From contig OZ255622.1 of the NCBI GenBank assembly GCA_965276715.1, positions 1 to 64,000 on the forward strand: 64,000 nucleotides of DNA, read 5' to 3'. Every line of letters begins with the position of its first letter. The stretch's first letter is position 1. A program made the position numbers and the translations under genes. Shown here piece after piece: positions 8,358-16,259 of the stretch. This stretch comes from CAXTPV01 sp965276715. GTDB lineage: Bacteria; Pseudomonadota; Alphaproteobacteria; Acetobacterales; Acetobacteraceae. The notes below the pieces were generated by a model, which saw nothing but the letters and a program-made list of their open reading frames with translations, made no database searches and was not told the origin of the DNA.

Positions 8358-8431
8358 CGGGCAGTAGCGCAGCCTGGTAGCGCATCAGTCTGGGGGACTG
8401 GGGGTCGTGGGTTCGAATCCCGCCTGCCCGA
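8358..8431 (+). tRNA. tRNA-Pro (anticodon GGG)
   Basis: A complete cloverleaf: acceptor stem CGGGCAG (8358-8364) pairs with CTGCCCG (8424-8430), discriminator A at 8431; D-arm GCGC...GCGC; anticodon arm TCAGT/ACTGG with loop CTGGGGG giving anticodon GGG; T-loop GTTCGAATCC. CCA is not encoded. It follows the merR gene by 74 nt and borders the phage-lysis-like cassette. Confidence 0.95.
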
Positions 8432-8453
8432 AATCCGCCGTCGAGCCCCGCTG

Positions 8454-8786
8454 TCAGCCCGCGTGCGAACTCTGCGCCGGGCCGGCTTCCCCATCGAGGC
8501 AGGCCAGGAGCTGCTCCGCGTCCGCGACCGCCGCCATGATCGTGGTGCCGTCCCGGGTCGCAATCGCTGCCAGGACATCGCGCATCGTCCTGACCAGCAG
8601 CCCGGCCGCCTCGCTGTTGTCGGGCAGCAGGATCGCAATCAATGAGCCCGCCGCGATCGGCAATTCGAGCCGCCAGGTGACCGCGCCGGTCGCGACCACG
8701 ACCGCGTCCCCGACCAGGGTCGCGATGCCGGCAATCGTCGTCGGCTGCCGCAGCCATCCCGCGATCGTTGCGCGCGTGATCGTCAT
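8454..8786 (-). CDS. Small membrane protein, holin-like
   Basis: A 110-residue protein with hydrophobic stretches at about residues 17-38 (TTIAGIATLVGDAVVVATGAV) and 42-55 (PIAAGSLIAILLPDN). The start WLRQPTTIAG and the PDNS motif after the second segment resemble small phage holin-like proteins in acetic acid bacteria, as I remember them; I cannot confirm this by search. It overlaps the upstream peptidase gene by 4 nt (ATGA), so the two are co-translated. A role as a holin or accessory membrane protein is inference from size, topology and partner. Confidence 0.55.
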   Translation of the reverse strand: MTITRATIAGWLRQPTTIAGIATLVGDAVVVATGAVTWRLELPIAAGSLIAILLPDNSEAAGLLVRTMRDVLAAIATRDGTTIMAAVADAEQLLACLDGEAGPAQSSHAG

Positions 8787-9721
8787 GCCATCCCCCTGAT
8801 GACCGCCATGAATTGCTCGAGCGCCGTCCAGTCGACGCCGCCCGCGTCCTTGCCCGCCTGTGTCAACGCATCGCGCGACAGGAGCGCGTGCGCCTCGTCG
8901 ACATAGGCGTCATAACCGGCCCAGGTCAGCGGGAAGATCTTGCCCCATGACACCACGAGCGGACCCCTGTCGGTGTAGCCGATGGCCGTGACGCAGTGAC
9001 CGCCGGCGATCTCGTCGCCGGCCGTCGACACGTCCCATTCGGCCGCACGCAGCCAGCCGGCAGGCAGATTGATGCCAAGATCGACCGGACCGAGCAGGGC
9101 GATCGCCTGCCTGATCCGTTCGTGGTCGCCGACCTCGATCGTCGCGTAGCCTTCGAGCCGGTCCGCATCGATCCCGCGCGCGTGCCACGCCGCCAGGACA
9201 TCCTCGATCATCGCCCCCGTATCGCTGTCCGGATCGGCCGCGCTGTAGCCGGTGATCCCGGCGTAGAAGGCGACGATGTCCGCGTCCGGGATCCGCCGCG
9301 CGTGCCCCGACAAGGTCGTGAGTGCCAGGATCACGTTGGCCGGACCCACGCAGGTGCAGTCGCCGATCCGGTCGTTCTCGCCCAGGATCCAGTGCGAGAC
9401 GGCGTCCGCGTAGGCGGTGTATCCGGCCGGCGCCGGCGGCAGGTCCGGTGCCACCATCGACAATCGCGGCACCCGTGCGTCCCGCTTCGCCGGGAGCCTG
9501 CCGAGCCCGCGGTGCGGCTGGCTCACCTCGTCCGCCATCCGATCGGCCGGGTTCAGCCGCAGCCTGACGCACAGATCCTCGTAGCCCAATCCGATGGGCA
9601 AGGTCCCGAGCGCGGTCACGATCGACGACTGCGCCGCGTCTCCCTGAACGAGCACCGGCTCGTCCAGGTTGAGCAGCATCGGCCGCCCGTTCGCATCGGG
9701 AAGTTCGACGAGCCAGGTCAT
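8783..9721 (-). CDS. Papain-like (C1-type) cysteine peptidase-like protein
   Basis: 312 residues from ATG 9721. An N-terminal part of about 100 residues is followed by a papain-like domain: NDRIGDCTCVGPAN with candidate nucleophile Cys122, IAGGHCVTAIGY with His242, and PLVVSWGKIFPLTW (S258-W259-G260), matching the Cys-His-SWG order of the fold. Similar stand-alone proteins with GDCT...GGH...WG motifs occur in phages and proteobacterial genomes, mostly unnamed. No signal peptide is seen. It sits between a lipoprotein gene and a holin-like gene, suggesting an endolysin-like or phage-derived role; the substrate is unknown. Confidence 0.65.
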   Translation of the reverse strand: MTWLVELPDANGRPMLLNLDEPVLVQGDAAQSSIVTALGTLPIGLGYEDLCVRLRLNPADRMADEVSQPHRGLGRLPAKRDARVPRLSMVAPDLPPAPAGYTAYADAVSHWILGENDRIGDCTCVGPANVILALTTLSGHARRIPDADIVAFYAGITGYSAADPDSDTGAMIEDVLAAWHARGIDADRLEGYATIEVGDHERIRQAIALLGPVDLGINLPAGWLRAAEWDVSTAGDEIAGGHCVTAIGYTDRGPLVVSWGKIFPLTWAGYDAYVDEAHALLSRDALTQAGKDAGGVDWTALEQFMAVIRGMA

Positions 9722-9731
9722 GCGTGCGTCC

Positions 9732-10208
9732 TCAGCGTCGCGCGACGGCGAGGGTCTGGGTTGCCTGGGCGGTCGCCAGGTAGTCGAGCAGCACGGCGCC
9801 CAGCGCCGTCTCCACCTGGACCCGCGCACTGGCGCTCGTATTGACGCCGGCCGCCTCGATGGCCGCCAGCGCGACCTGTCCCGCCTGCTTGACCCGTGCA
9901 TCGCTCGAGTCATGGACCACCTGCTGCACGGCGGCCGCGGCGGCGGCCAGCGTCTGCTGCTCCGATCCTCCGCCCGGACCGTACGCCGCGATAGTCGCCT
10001 GCAGCCCGGTGATCACGAGCCCCGCATCAATCCGCACGGTGGGCGGCAGCTTGCCGGCGGAGTCGAGCGCCGCCAGGATCGCTTCCCCGTCGGTCAGCGC
10101 GAGCTGCGCATCCGTGGGCATGGTCGAGCTGGTCGCGGCGCACGCGCCGAGCATGAGTGTGGCGAAAAAAGCAAACGGCAGCAGGGGGCGGATCAATCTC
10201 GTCTCCAT
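9732..10208 (-). CDS. Small lipoprotein of unknown function in the lysis-like cassette
   Basis: From ATG 10208 the product is 158 residues, starting METRLIRPLLPFAFFATLML with lipobox LGAC and so predicted to be a membrane-anchored lipoprotein. The mature part is Ala/Thr-rich and helical, with no enzyme motif. In-frame ATGs also occur at 10256 and 10223; 10208 is preferred because the signal peptide follows directly. It is the first gene of a three-gene minus-strand set with the papain-like and holin-like genes. By position it could act like a spanin lipoprotein, but that is speculation. Confidence 0.6.
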   Translation of the reverse strand: METRLIRPLLPFAFFATLMLGACAATSSTMPTDAQLALTDGEAILAALDSAGKLPPTVRIDAGLVITGLQATIAAYGPGGGSEQQTLAAAAAAVQQVVHDSSDARVKQAGQVALAAIEAAGVNTSASARVQVETALGAVLLDYLATAQATQTLAVARR

Positions 10209-10299
10209 CGGAGGGTGCCCCATTATCGGGGTGTCTCCAGCCGGAGCCGCGATCAATCTTCCATCGCCGAAACGAACATACGCCGCCCTCTGTCCTTTG

Positions 10300-10370
10300 A
10301 GGTCCGGGCGGGAATCGAACCCACATTCGCGGATTTGCAGTCCGCTGCATCACCACTCTGCCACCGGACC
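10300..10370 (-). tRNA. tRNA-Cys (anticodon GCA)
   Basis: On the minus strand the acceptor stem GGTCCGG pairs with CCGGACC (10301-10307), with discriminator U; the anticodon loop CTGCAAA gives GCA; the T-arm contains GGTTCGATTCC. The 71-nt body plus added CCA gives the usual 74-nt tRNA-Cys. CCA is not encoded. It is oriented towards the lipoprotein/peptidase/holin-like cassette. Confidence 0.95.
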
Positions 10371-10515
10371 GGCGCGGGCGGACCGATATCGGCCATCGCC
10401 GCGCACCCGGTCAAGGCCCCTGTCCCACGCCTGGCCGCCCGAGCCGTCCGTGATACATCCGCGAGGAAATCTGCTCTAAAGCCGGCGCGCGCCGACGAAA
10501 GGGATCCTCGCCCGC

Positions 10516-11169
10516 ATGTCCGACTTCGCACTTGCCCGCAACAAGATGGTCGACGGTCAGATCAGGCCGGTCCGGGTCAACGATCCGCGCATCATCCTCG
10601 CCATGCGCGCCCTCCCGCGCGAACGCTTCGTCCCCCCGTCGCTCGCGGGCCTTGCCTACATCGACACCCCGATCGAGCTCGGCGGCGGCCGCACCGTCAC
10701 CGAACCGCGCGTCCTCGCCCGCCTCGTCCAGCTCGCGGCCCCGCGCCGGGGAGAGCGCGCGCTGGTTCTGGGTGCCAACACCGGCTACGGCGCCGCCTTG
10801 CTCGCCTCCCTCGACCTCGATGTCGTCGCCGTCGAGGAGGACGCGGCTCTTCTCGCCATCGCGACCGCGGCCTGCGCGTCGTCCCAGCTCCATGTCATCT
10901 TCCATCATGGCCGTCCGGCCGAAGGACTGCCGGACGAGCTTCCTTTCGACGTCGTGCTCGTGGAAGGCGGCGTCGAGATCATCCCGCCAGCCCTCGAGCG
11001 GCTCGTGGCCCTGGGACGCGGCCGGCTCGTCGCCGTCATGCGCGAGGGCGGCGTCTGGCAAGGGATGGTCGCCGAGCGTTCGCAGGACGGATTGCGCGCG
11101 CGGCCTCATTTCGACGCCGCCGCGCGACTGTTGCCCGGTTTCGCCAGGCCCGCCGGCTTCCGCTTCTAG
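10516..11169 (+). CDS. Protein-L-isoaspartate O-methyltransferase family protein
   Basis: 217 residues of the PCMT family, SAM-dependent methyltransferases that repair isoaspartyl damage. The N-terminal helix (MSDFALARNKMVDGQIRPVR), the PRERFVPPSL motif and the PIELGGGRTVTEPRVLARLV segment are family-typical; the SAM motif is weaker than usual (ALVLGANTGYGAALL). This paralogue, placed directly before tolC in alphaproteobacteria, may not be a true repair enzyme. It lies 80 nt before tolC and probably forms the pcm-tolC-popZ-valS unit. Confidence 0.85.
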   Translation: MSDFALARNKMVDGQIRPVRVNDPRIILAMRALPRERFVPPSLAGLAYIDTPIELGGGRTVTEPRVLARLVQLAAPRRGERALVLGANTGYGAALLASLDLDVVAVEEDAALLAIATAACASSQLHVIFHHGRPAEGLPDELPFDVVLVEGGVEIIPPALERLVALGRGRLVAVMREGGVWQGMVAERSQDGLRARPHFDAAARLLPGFARPAGFRF

Positions 11170-11249
11170 ACCCGGCCGCCGGCGCCGACATCATTGGCAG
11201 CCGCGCTCGCTCTATGGCAGAAACGCCTCGGGGTTCTGGGGGTCCGGCG

Positions 11250-12779
11250 ATGAAAAGGTCTCAGGCGGGGTTCGGCTTTGCCACCGCCCTTCTCGGCACG
11301 ACAGCGGTGGCGGCAGCCGCCTTCGCCGATCCGGCGTCCGACCCGCCGCTTCTCGTCCCGCACACGCTGCAGCAGGCTCTCGCGCAGGCCTATCTGACCA
11401 ATCCGCAATTGCAGGCCGAGCGCGCCAACCTGCGCTCGATCGACGAGGGCGTGCCCACGGCTCTCGCCGGCTGGCGCCCGACAGTCCAGCTCTCGGGCGC
11501 GGGCAGCCGTTACGGTGAGACCTTCACCGAGCAGGCGGGTGGGATCACGTCCTTCGGGACCGGAACGCAAACCGCTGGGACCGCAGGTCCGGGCCAACCG
11601 GGATTCGGTAGATTACCACTGCCCGGCGGCTCCGAGCCCGGTGCCAGCCGAACCTTCCTCAAGCCGCTCGGCTATCAGCTCACCGCCCAGGTGACCCAGC
11701 CGCTCTACAATGGCGGCCGCACCACCTCGAGCACCCACGAGGCCGTCAACAAGGTGCTCGCCGAACGCGCCAACCTGATCGCGACCGAGGAAACCGTCCT
11801 CTTCAACGTCGTGCAGGCCTATGTCGGCGTGATCGAGGACAAGCAGCTCCTGCAGCTGCAGATCAACAACGAGCAGGTGCTCGCCGAGCAGCTTCGCGCC
11901 ACCCAGGACCGCTTCAAGGTCGGCGAGATCACTCGCACCGATGTGGCCCAGGCCGAATCCGCGCTCGAAAGTGCGCGCGCGCAGCGGCAAAGCGCCGAGG
12001 GCACGCTGCTGACCGCGGACGCGACCTATCTCCAGCAGGTCGGCTCTCCGCCTCCCGACACCCTGATCGATCCGCAGCCGCTCAAGCTGCCGGTCCGGAC
12101 CGAACAGGAAGCCATGGTCCAGGCGGTCGAGAACAACCCGAACGTCGTCTACCAGTTGTTCCAGGAAGCGGCCGCGCGTGACGCGGTCGACGTCGCGTTC
12201 TCCGCCGTCATGCCGAAGCTCTCGCTGCAGGGCGAGTATTTCAAGCAGGTCAACCAGGGGTCGAGCGGTTTCCAGACCGAGGGCGCCGAGGGCCTGATCA
12301 ACCTGACCTTCCCGCTCTACCAGGGCGGTTCCGAATACGCCGCCATCCGCCAGGCACGGCAGACCGAACAGCAGCAGCACCGCACCGTCGACGAAGCGCG
12401 CCGGACCGCCCTGCAGACCTCCGTCTCGTCATGGGAAACGCTGATCTCAACGCGTGCGGCCGTCGTAAGCGACCATGCCGCGATCCGCGCCGGCTTCGTT
12501 GCCCTTGACGGCGTCGAGCGCCAGGCGATCGTCGGCACCAGCACCACGCTCGAGGTGCTCCAGCAGCAGCAGACCCTGCTGAACGCCCAGACCGCCCTCG
12601 TCCAGAATCTCACAACCTTGGTCACGGCCTCCTACCAGGTCGCACAGGCGTTGGGCCGGCTGACGGCCACCGACCTGCATCTCGATACTCCCCTCTATGA
12701 CGAGACCGCCTACTACAACGCCGTCAAGGATCGGCTGTGGGGAACCAACGACTACGCCGTCAAACAGCCGGGACGCTGA
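11250..12779 (+). CDS. tolC: TolC-family outer-membrane efflux channel
   Basis: A 509-residue outer-membrane channel for type I secretion and RND/ABC efflux. A signal peptide (MKRSQAGFGFATALLGTTAV, cleavage near AFA-DP) is followed by two repeated coiled-coil halves: the first with LQQALAQAYLTNPQLQAERA and YNGGRTTSSTHEAVN, the second from about residue 270 with YQGGSEYAAIRQARQTEQQQ. A 60-residue Gly/Thr-rich insert follows the first strand. The ATG at 11250 with GGGGG upstream was chosen because the signal peptide starts there; the open frame continues far upstream only by chance. popZ follows after 16 nt. Confidence 0.92.
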   Translation: MKRSQAGFGFATALLGTTAVAAAAFADPASDPPLLVPHTLQQALAQAYLTNPQLQAERANLRSIDEGVPTALAGWRPTVQLSGAGSRYGETFTEQAGGITSFGTGTQTAGTAGPGQPGFGRLPLPGGSEPGASRTFLKPLGYQLTAQVTQPLYNGGRTTSSTHEAVNKVLAERANLIATEETVLFNVVQAYVGVIEDKQLLQLQINNEQVLAEQLRATQDRFKVGEITRTDVAQAESALESARAQRQSAEGTLLTADATYLQQVGSPPPDTLIDPQPLKLPVRTEQEAMVQAVENNPNVVYQLFQEAAARDAVDVAFSAVMPKLSLQGEYFKQVNQGSSGFQTEGAEGLINLTFPLYQGGSEYAAIRQARQTEQQQHRTVDEARRTALQTSVSSWETLISTRAAVVSDHAAIRAGFVALDGVERQAIVGTSTTLEVLQQQQTLLNAQTALVQNLTTLVTASYQVAQALGRLTATDLHLDTPLYDETAYYNAVKDRLWGTNDYAVKQPGR

Positions 12780-12795
12780 CCACGAGGAGGAAGAC

Positions 12796-13266
12796 ATGGA
12801 CGAGCGCGGCCGACCCGATCAGGACGACAAGGGCATCCTCGACACCGTCCGCCGCATCCTCCACGAGGACCAGGCCCGGAGCACCGAGCCTCCGGCCGAG
12901 GCCCGCCATCCGTTCGCCCGTCCGGCGACCACGGCCACCACACCAGGAACCATCGATGACGATGTGCTCGAGCTGGAGCCGACGATGATGATCGAGACAC
13001 CGCCTTCGCACACGCTGGAGACCGACCGCCAGCTCGTCGGCGATCAGGCGGAGCAGACCGCCCGGCAATCCCTGGGTTCACTGCGCGCCGTCATGCGCGA
13101 GCAGCGCGCGCTGCTGACCCACCGTGGCGGTCCGAGCATCGAGGACATCATACGCGAGGAGATCAGGCCCCTCTTGCGTGAATGGCTCGACGCCAACCTC
13201 CCAGGCCTCGTCGAACAGATGGTCCGGTCCGAGATCTCGCGTATCGTCGAGCGGGAAGGGTCCTAG
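12796..13266 (+). CDS. popZ: Polar organizing protein PopZ (DUF2497)
   Basis: A 156-residue cell-pole scaffold that in Caulobacter anchors ParB-parS and recruits cell-cycle proteins. It has the PopZ plan: a short N-terminal helix DKGILDTVRRILHEDQ (partner binding), a disordered Pro/acidic linker (about 27-85), and a C-terminal oligomerization region PSIEDIIREEIRPLLREWLD plus NLPGLVEQMVRSEISRIVER. GAGGAGG precedes ATG 12796 at good spacing. The position between tolC and valS is the conserved alphaproteobacterial location. Confidence 0.9.
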   Translation: MDERGRPDQDDKGILDTVRRILHEDQARSTEPPAEARHPFARPATTATTPGTIDDDVLELEPTMMIETPPSHTLETDRQLVGDQAEQTARQSLGSLRAVMREQRALLTHRGGPSIEDIIREEIRPLLREWLDANLPGLVEQMVRSEISRIVEREGS

Positions 13267-13282
13267 GGTTCGGTCCTACCCT

Positions 13283-13477
13283 TCACACGGTGCCGCCGAA
13301 ACGCTGGTAGTGCGGGCACAGCAGCCGAGCGATTCCAGGCGCAATCGTATTGATACGTCCGATCACGATCGCACGTTGATCGTGCGGAACGGCACGCCAG
13401 CAGGTCTCCAGCGCATCGAGATCGCTCTCCAGCCGATCGGCAAGCTCCTCGATCCTGTCCCGGTTTGTTCCGTGCAT
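13283..13477 (-). CDS. Possible small hypothetical protein between popZ and valS
   Basis: A 64-residue minus-strand reading frame from ATG 13477, MHGTNRDRIEELADRLESDL, predicted helical with a plausible protein-like composition. A GGGG-rich stretch lies about 8 nt upstream of the ATG. An in-frame ATG at 13492 has its GGAG too close. It fills the otherwise empty popZ-valS gap and lies opposite the valS promoter region. No family is recognised; it may be a chance frame. Confidence 0.3.
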   Translation of the reverse strand: MHGTNRDRIEELADRLESDLDALETCWRAVPHDQRAIVIGRINTIAPGIARLLCPHYQRFGGTV

Positions 13478-13556
13478 GACCGGCACCCCCATCTCCAGAT
13501 CAACCCCGACCGCGTCACCTTGAGCCTGTCTTCATCAATATTTCGTGAACGTAAAG

Positions 13557-16256
13557 ATGCCAATGCCTGATAAGCAGTTCGTGCCCGAAACCGTCGAGCG
13601 CTCGCTCTATGCGCGCTGGGAACGTTCGGGCGCCTTCGCCGCCAATGTCGCGTCGTCGGCTGATCCGTTCACCATCATGATCCCGCCGCCGAACGTCACC
13701 GGCAGCCTTCATGTCGGCCATGCGCTCGACATGACGCTCCAGGACGTGCTGATCCGCAGCGCGCGGATGCGCGGCCGCGACGCACTGTGGCAGCCCGGCA
13801 CCGATCATGCCGGCATTTCCACGCAACTGATGGTCGAACGTCAGCTTGCCGCCGAGGGAAGCAGCAGCCGTGCCGTCGGCCGTGACGCCTTCCTCGGCCG
13901 CGTCTGGGACTGGAAACGCGCGCATGGCGGCCAGATCACCGAGCAGTTGCGCCGCCTCGGCGCATCGCTCGATTGGTCACGCGAGCGTTTCACCATGGAT
14001 GACGGCCTCTCGAAAGCCGTCCGCCAGGTCTTCGTCACCCTGCATGGGCAAGGCCTGATCTACCGCGCCCGCCGTCTGGTGAACTGGGATCCGGTGTTCC
14101 GGTCCGCGATCTCCGATCTCGAAGTCGAAAGCCGCGAGGTGCGCGGCCACCTCTGGCGGATCGCCTATCCGATCGAGGGCGCCGACAGCACCATCATCGT
14201 CGCCACCACCCGCCCCGAGACCCTGCTCGGCGACACCGCGGTCGCGGTCCATCCCGAGGATTCGCGTTATGCCGCCCTCGTCGGACGCCATGCCGTGCTG
14301 CCACTCACCGGCCGCCGCATCCCGATCATCGCCGACGCCCACTCCGACCCTGAAAAGGGCACGGGCGCGGTCAAGATCACGCCGGCCCACGATTTTAACG
14401 ACTTCCTTGTCGGGCAACGTCATGGGCTCCCGATGCCGAGCATCCTCGACGAGGGTGCCGCCATCGCGCTCGGCGAGATCGAGGCCGATCTCCGCCAGGT
14501 CGACGGCCTGGCCGATCCCGTTTTCGTGCGCGGCCTGTCGGGCCTCCCGCGCGAGCAGGCGCGGGCCGCGATCGTCTCCGAACTCGCGCGGCTCGGCCTG
14601 CTGGTCGCGACCGAACCCCACACCCACCAGGTGCCGCATGCCGACCGCGGCGGCGCCATTGTCGAGCCGCGCCTGACCGAGCAGTGGTATTGCGACGCCG
14701 CGACGCTCGCCAAGCCGGCGGTCGAGGCGGTCGAGCAGGGCCGCACCGTCTTCCACCCGCGCCAATGGCAGAACACCTTCTTCGCCTGGCTGCGCGACAT
14801 CCAGCCCTGGTGCATCAGCCGGCAGCTCTGGTGGGGCCACCGCATCCCGGCCTGGTATGGACCGGACGGCCACATCTTCGTGGCCTCCGACGCCGAGGCG
14901 GCCCAGCGCCAGGCGGATGCCCACTATGGCCGCTCCGAGCCGCTCGAACAGGACCCCGACGTGCTCGACACCTGGTTCTCGTCGGGGCTGTGGCCGTTCT
15001 CGACCCTCGGCTGGCCCGATCCGACCGCCGAGCTCACCCGCTACTATCCCACCGACGTGCTCGTCACCGGCTTCGACATCATCTTCTTCTGGGTGGCGCG
15101 GATGATGATGATGGGCCTGCACTTCATGCACGACGTCCCGTTCCGTCACGTCGTCATCCACGGCCTGGTTCGCGATGAACGCGGCCAGAAAATGAGCAAA
15201 TCCAAGGGGAACGGCGTCGATCCTCTTGCAATGATCGATCAATACGGTGCGGACGCGCTGCGCTTCGCCGTCTGCGCCCTGACCGGTCCCGGCCGCGACA
15301 TCAAGCTCTCCGCCCGCCGTGTCGAGGACCAGCGCAGCTTCGTCACCAAGCTCTGGAACGCCGCCCGCTTCTGCGAGCTCAACGACGCCGCCGGGGACCG
15401 TGGCCTCGACCCCGCCATACTCGTCTCGCCACTCGCCCGCTGGATCGTGGCCGAGGCCAATGACGCCATCGTCGCCGCCACCGACGCGCTCGACGCCTTC
15501 CGTTTCGACGACTACGCCGCCGCCTGCTACCGCTTCACCTGGAACATCTTTTGCGACTGGTTCCTCGAGCTCGCCAAACCGGGTCTCCTCGACAACGGCA
15601 CCAGCGAACAGGCGGAGCTCCGCGCGACCGCCGGCCACGTTCTCGGGATTATCCTCCGGCTCTGCCATCCGGTGATGCCGTTCGTGACCGAGACCTTGGC
15701 CGAACAACTCGGTCACGTGCCGGACGCGGGACTGATCAAGGCCCCGTGGCCGATGCCGCTACATGTGCCGGAACGCGAAGCGGCGTCCGCCGAGCTCGGC
15801 TGGGTCACCAGCCTGATCGGCGATCTGCGTGCCATGCGCGCCTCGCTCAACGTGCCGGCGGCCGCGCGCATCTCGGTCAAGATCCGCGACGCGTCACCCC
15901 GCACGCTCGAACGCCTCGCCGCCTGGCATGAGCCGATCGCCCGCATGGCGCGCGTCGCCGGCACCGAGACGCTCGACGGCGACATCCCGCCGCAAAGCGC
16001 GCAGCTCGTCGTGGGCGAGGCGCTCCTGGTCGTCCCGCTCGCCGGCGTGATCGATCTTGACGTCGAGCGTGCCCGCCTCGCCAAGGAGCGCGACCGCGCC
16101 GATGCTGATGCCGACCGGCTCGCGCTGAAATTGTCCCGATCGGATTTCGTTGACCGCGCGAAGCCCGAAATCGTCGAGGAGACCCGCGATCGCCTGACCT
16201 CGCTCCGTCACGATGCCGCGCGTATCGACGCCGCACTCGCGCGCCTGAGCGCCTGA
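13557..16256 (+). CDS. valS: Valyl-tRNA synthetase
   Basis: A class I aminoacyl-tRNA synthetase of 899 residues charging tRNA-Val. HIGH-type motif in PPPNVTGSLHVGHALDM (HVGH about residues 52-55), an editing (CP1) domain, and KMSKS (about 545-549) in GQKMSKSKGNGVDPL. The C-terminal coiled coil (ARLAKERDRADADADRLALK) is the normal ValS arm. Possible starts are GTG 13545, ATG 13557 and ATG 13563; none has a clear ribosome binding site, so the exact start is uncertain by a few residues. It ends 3 nt before the carotenoid oxygenase. Confidence 0.95.
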   Translation: MPMPDKQFVPETVERSLYARWERSGAFAANVASSADPFTIMIPPPNVTGSLHVGHALDMTLQDVLIRSARMRGRDALWQPGTDHAGISTQLMVERQLAAEGSSSRAVGRDAFLGRVWDWKRAHGGQITEQLRRLGASLDWSRERFTMDDGLSKAVRQVFVTLHGQGLIYRARRLVNWDPVFRSAISDLEVESREVRGHLWRIAYPIEGADSTIIVATTRPETLLGDTAVAVHPEDSRYAALVGRHAVLPLTGRRIPIIADAHSDPEKGTGAVKITPAHDFNDFLVGQRHGLPMPSILDEGAAIALGEIEADLRQVDGLADPVFVRGLSGLPREQARAAIVSELARLGLLVATEPHTHQVPHADRGGAIVEPRLTEQWYCDAATLAKPAVEAVEQGRTVFHPRQWQNTFFAWLRDIQPWCISRQLWWGHRIPAWYGPDGHIFVASDAEAAQRQADAHYGRSEPLEQDPDVLDTWFSSGLWPFSTLGWPDPTAELTRYYPTDVLVTGFDIIFFWVARMMMMGLHFMHDVPFRHVVIHGLVRDERGQKMSKSKGNGVDPLAMIDQYGADALRFAVCALTGPGRDIKLSARRVEDQRSFVTKLWNAARFCELNDAAGDRGLDPAILVSPLARWIVAEANDAIVAATDALDAFRFDDYAAACYRFTWNIFCDWFLELAKPGLLDNGTSEQAELRATAGHVLGIILRLCHPVMPFVTETLAEQLGHVPDAGLIKAPWPMPLHVPEREAASAELGWVTSLIGDLRAMRASLNVPAAARISVKIRDASPRTLERLAAWHEPIARMARVAGTETLDGDIPPQSAQLVVGEALLVVPLAGVIDLDVERARLAKERDRADADADRLALKLSRSDFVDRAKPEIVEETRDRLTSLRHDAARIDAALARLSA

Positions 16257-16259
16257 GCG

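Noticed and set aside
8409..10322. Inverted match between the T-arms of tRNA-Pro and tRNA-Cys as attachment sites
   Set aside because: The similarity is explained by the conserved T-arm of tRNAs; no direct repeat beyond it was seen.
13977..15716. Very long minus-strand open frame opposite valS
   Set aside because: No ribosome binding site or recognisable motif, and it lies wholly antisense to an essential gene.
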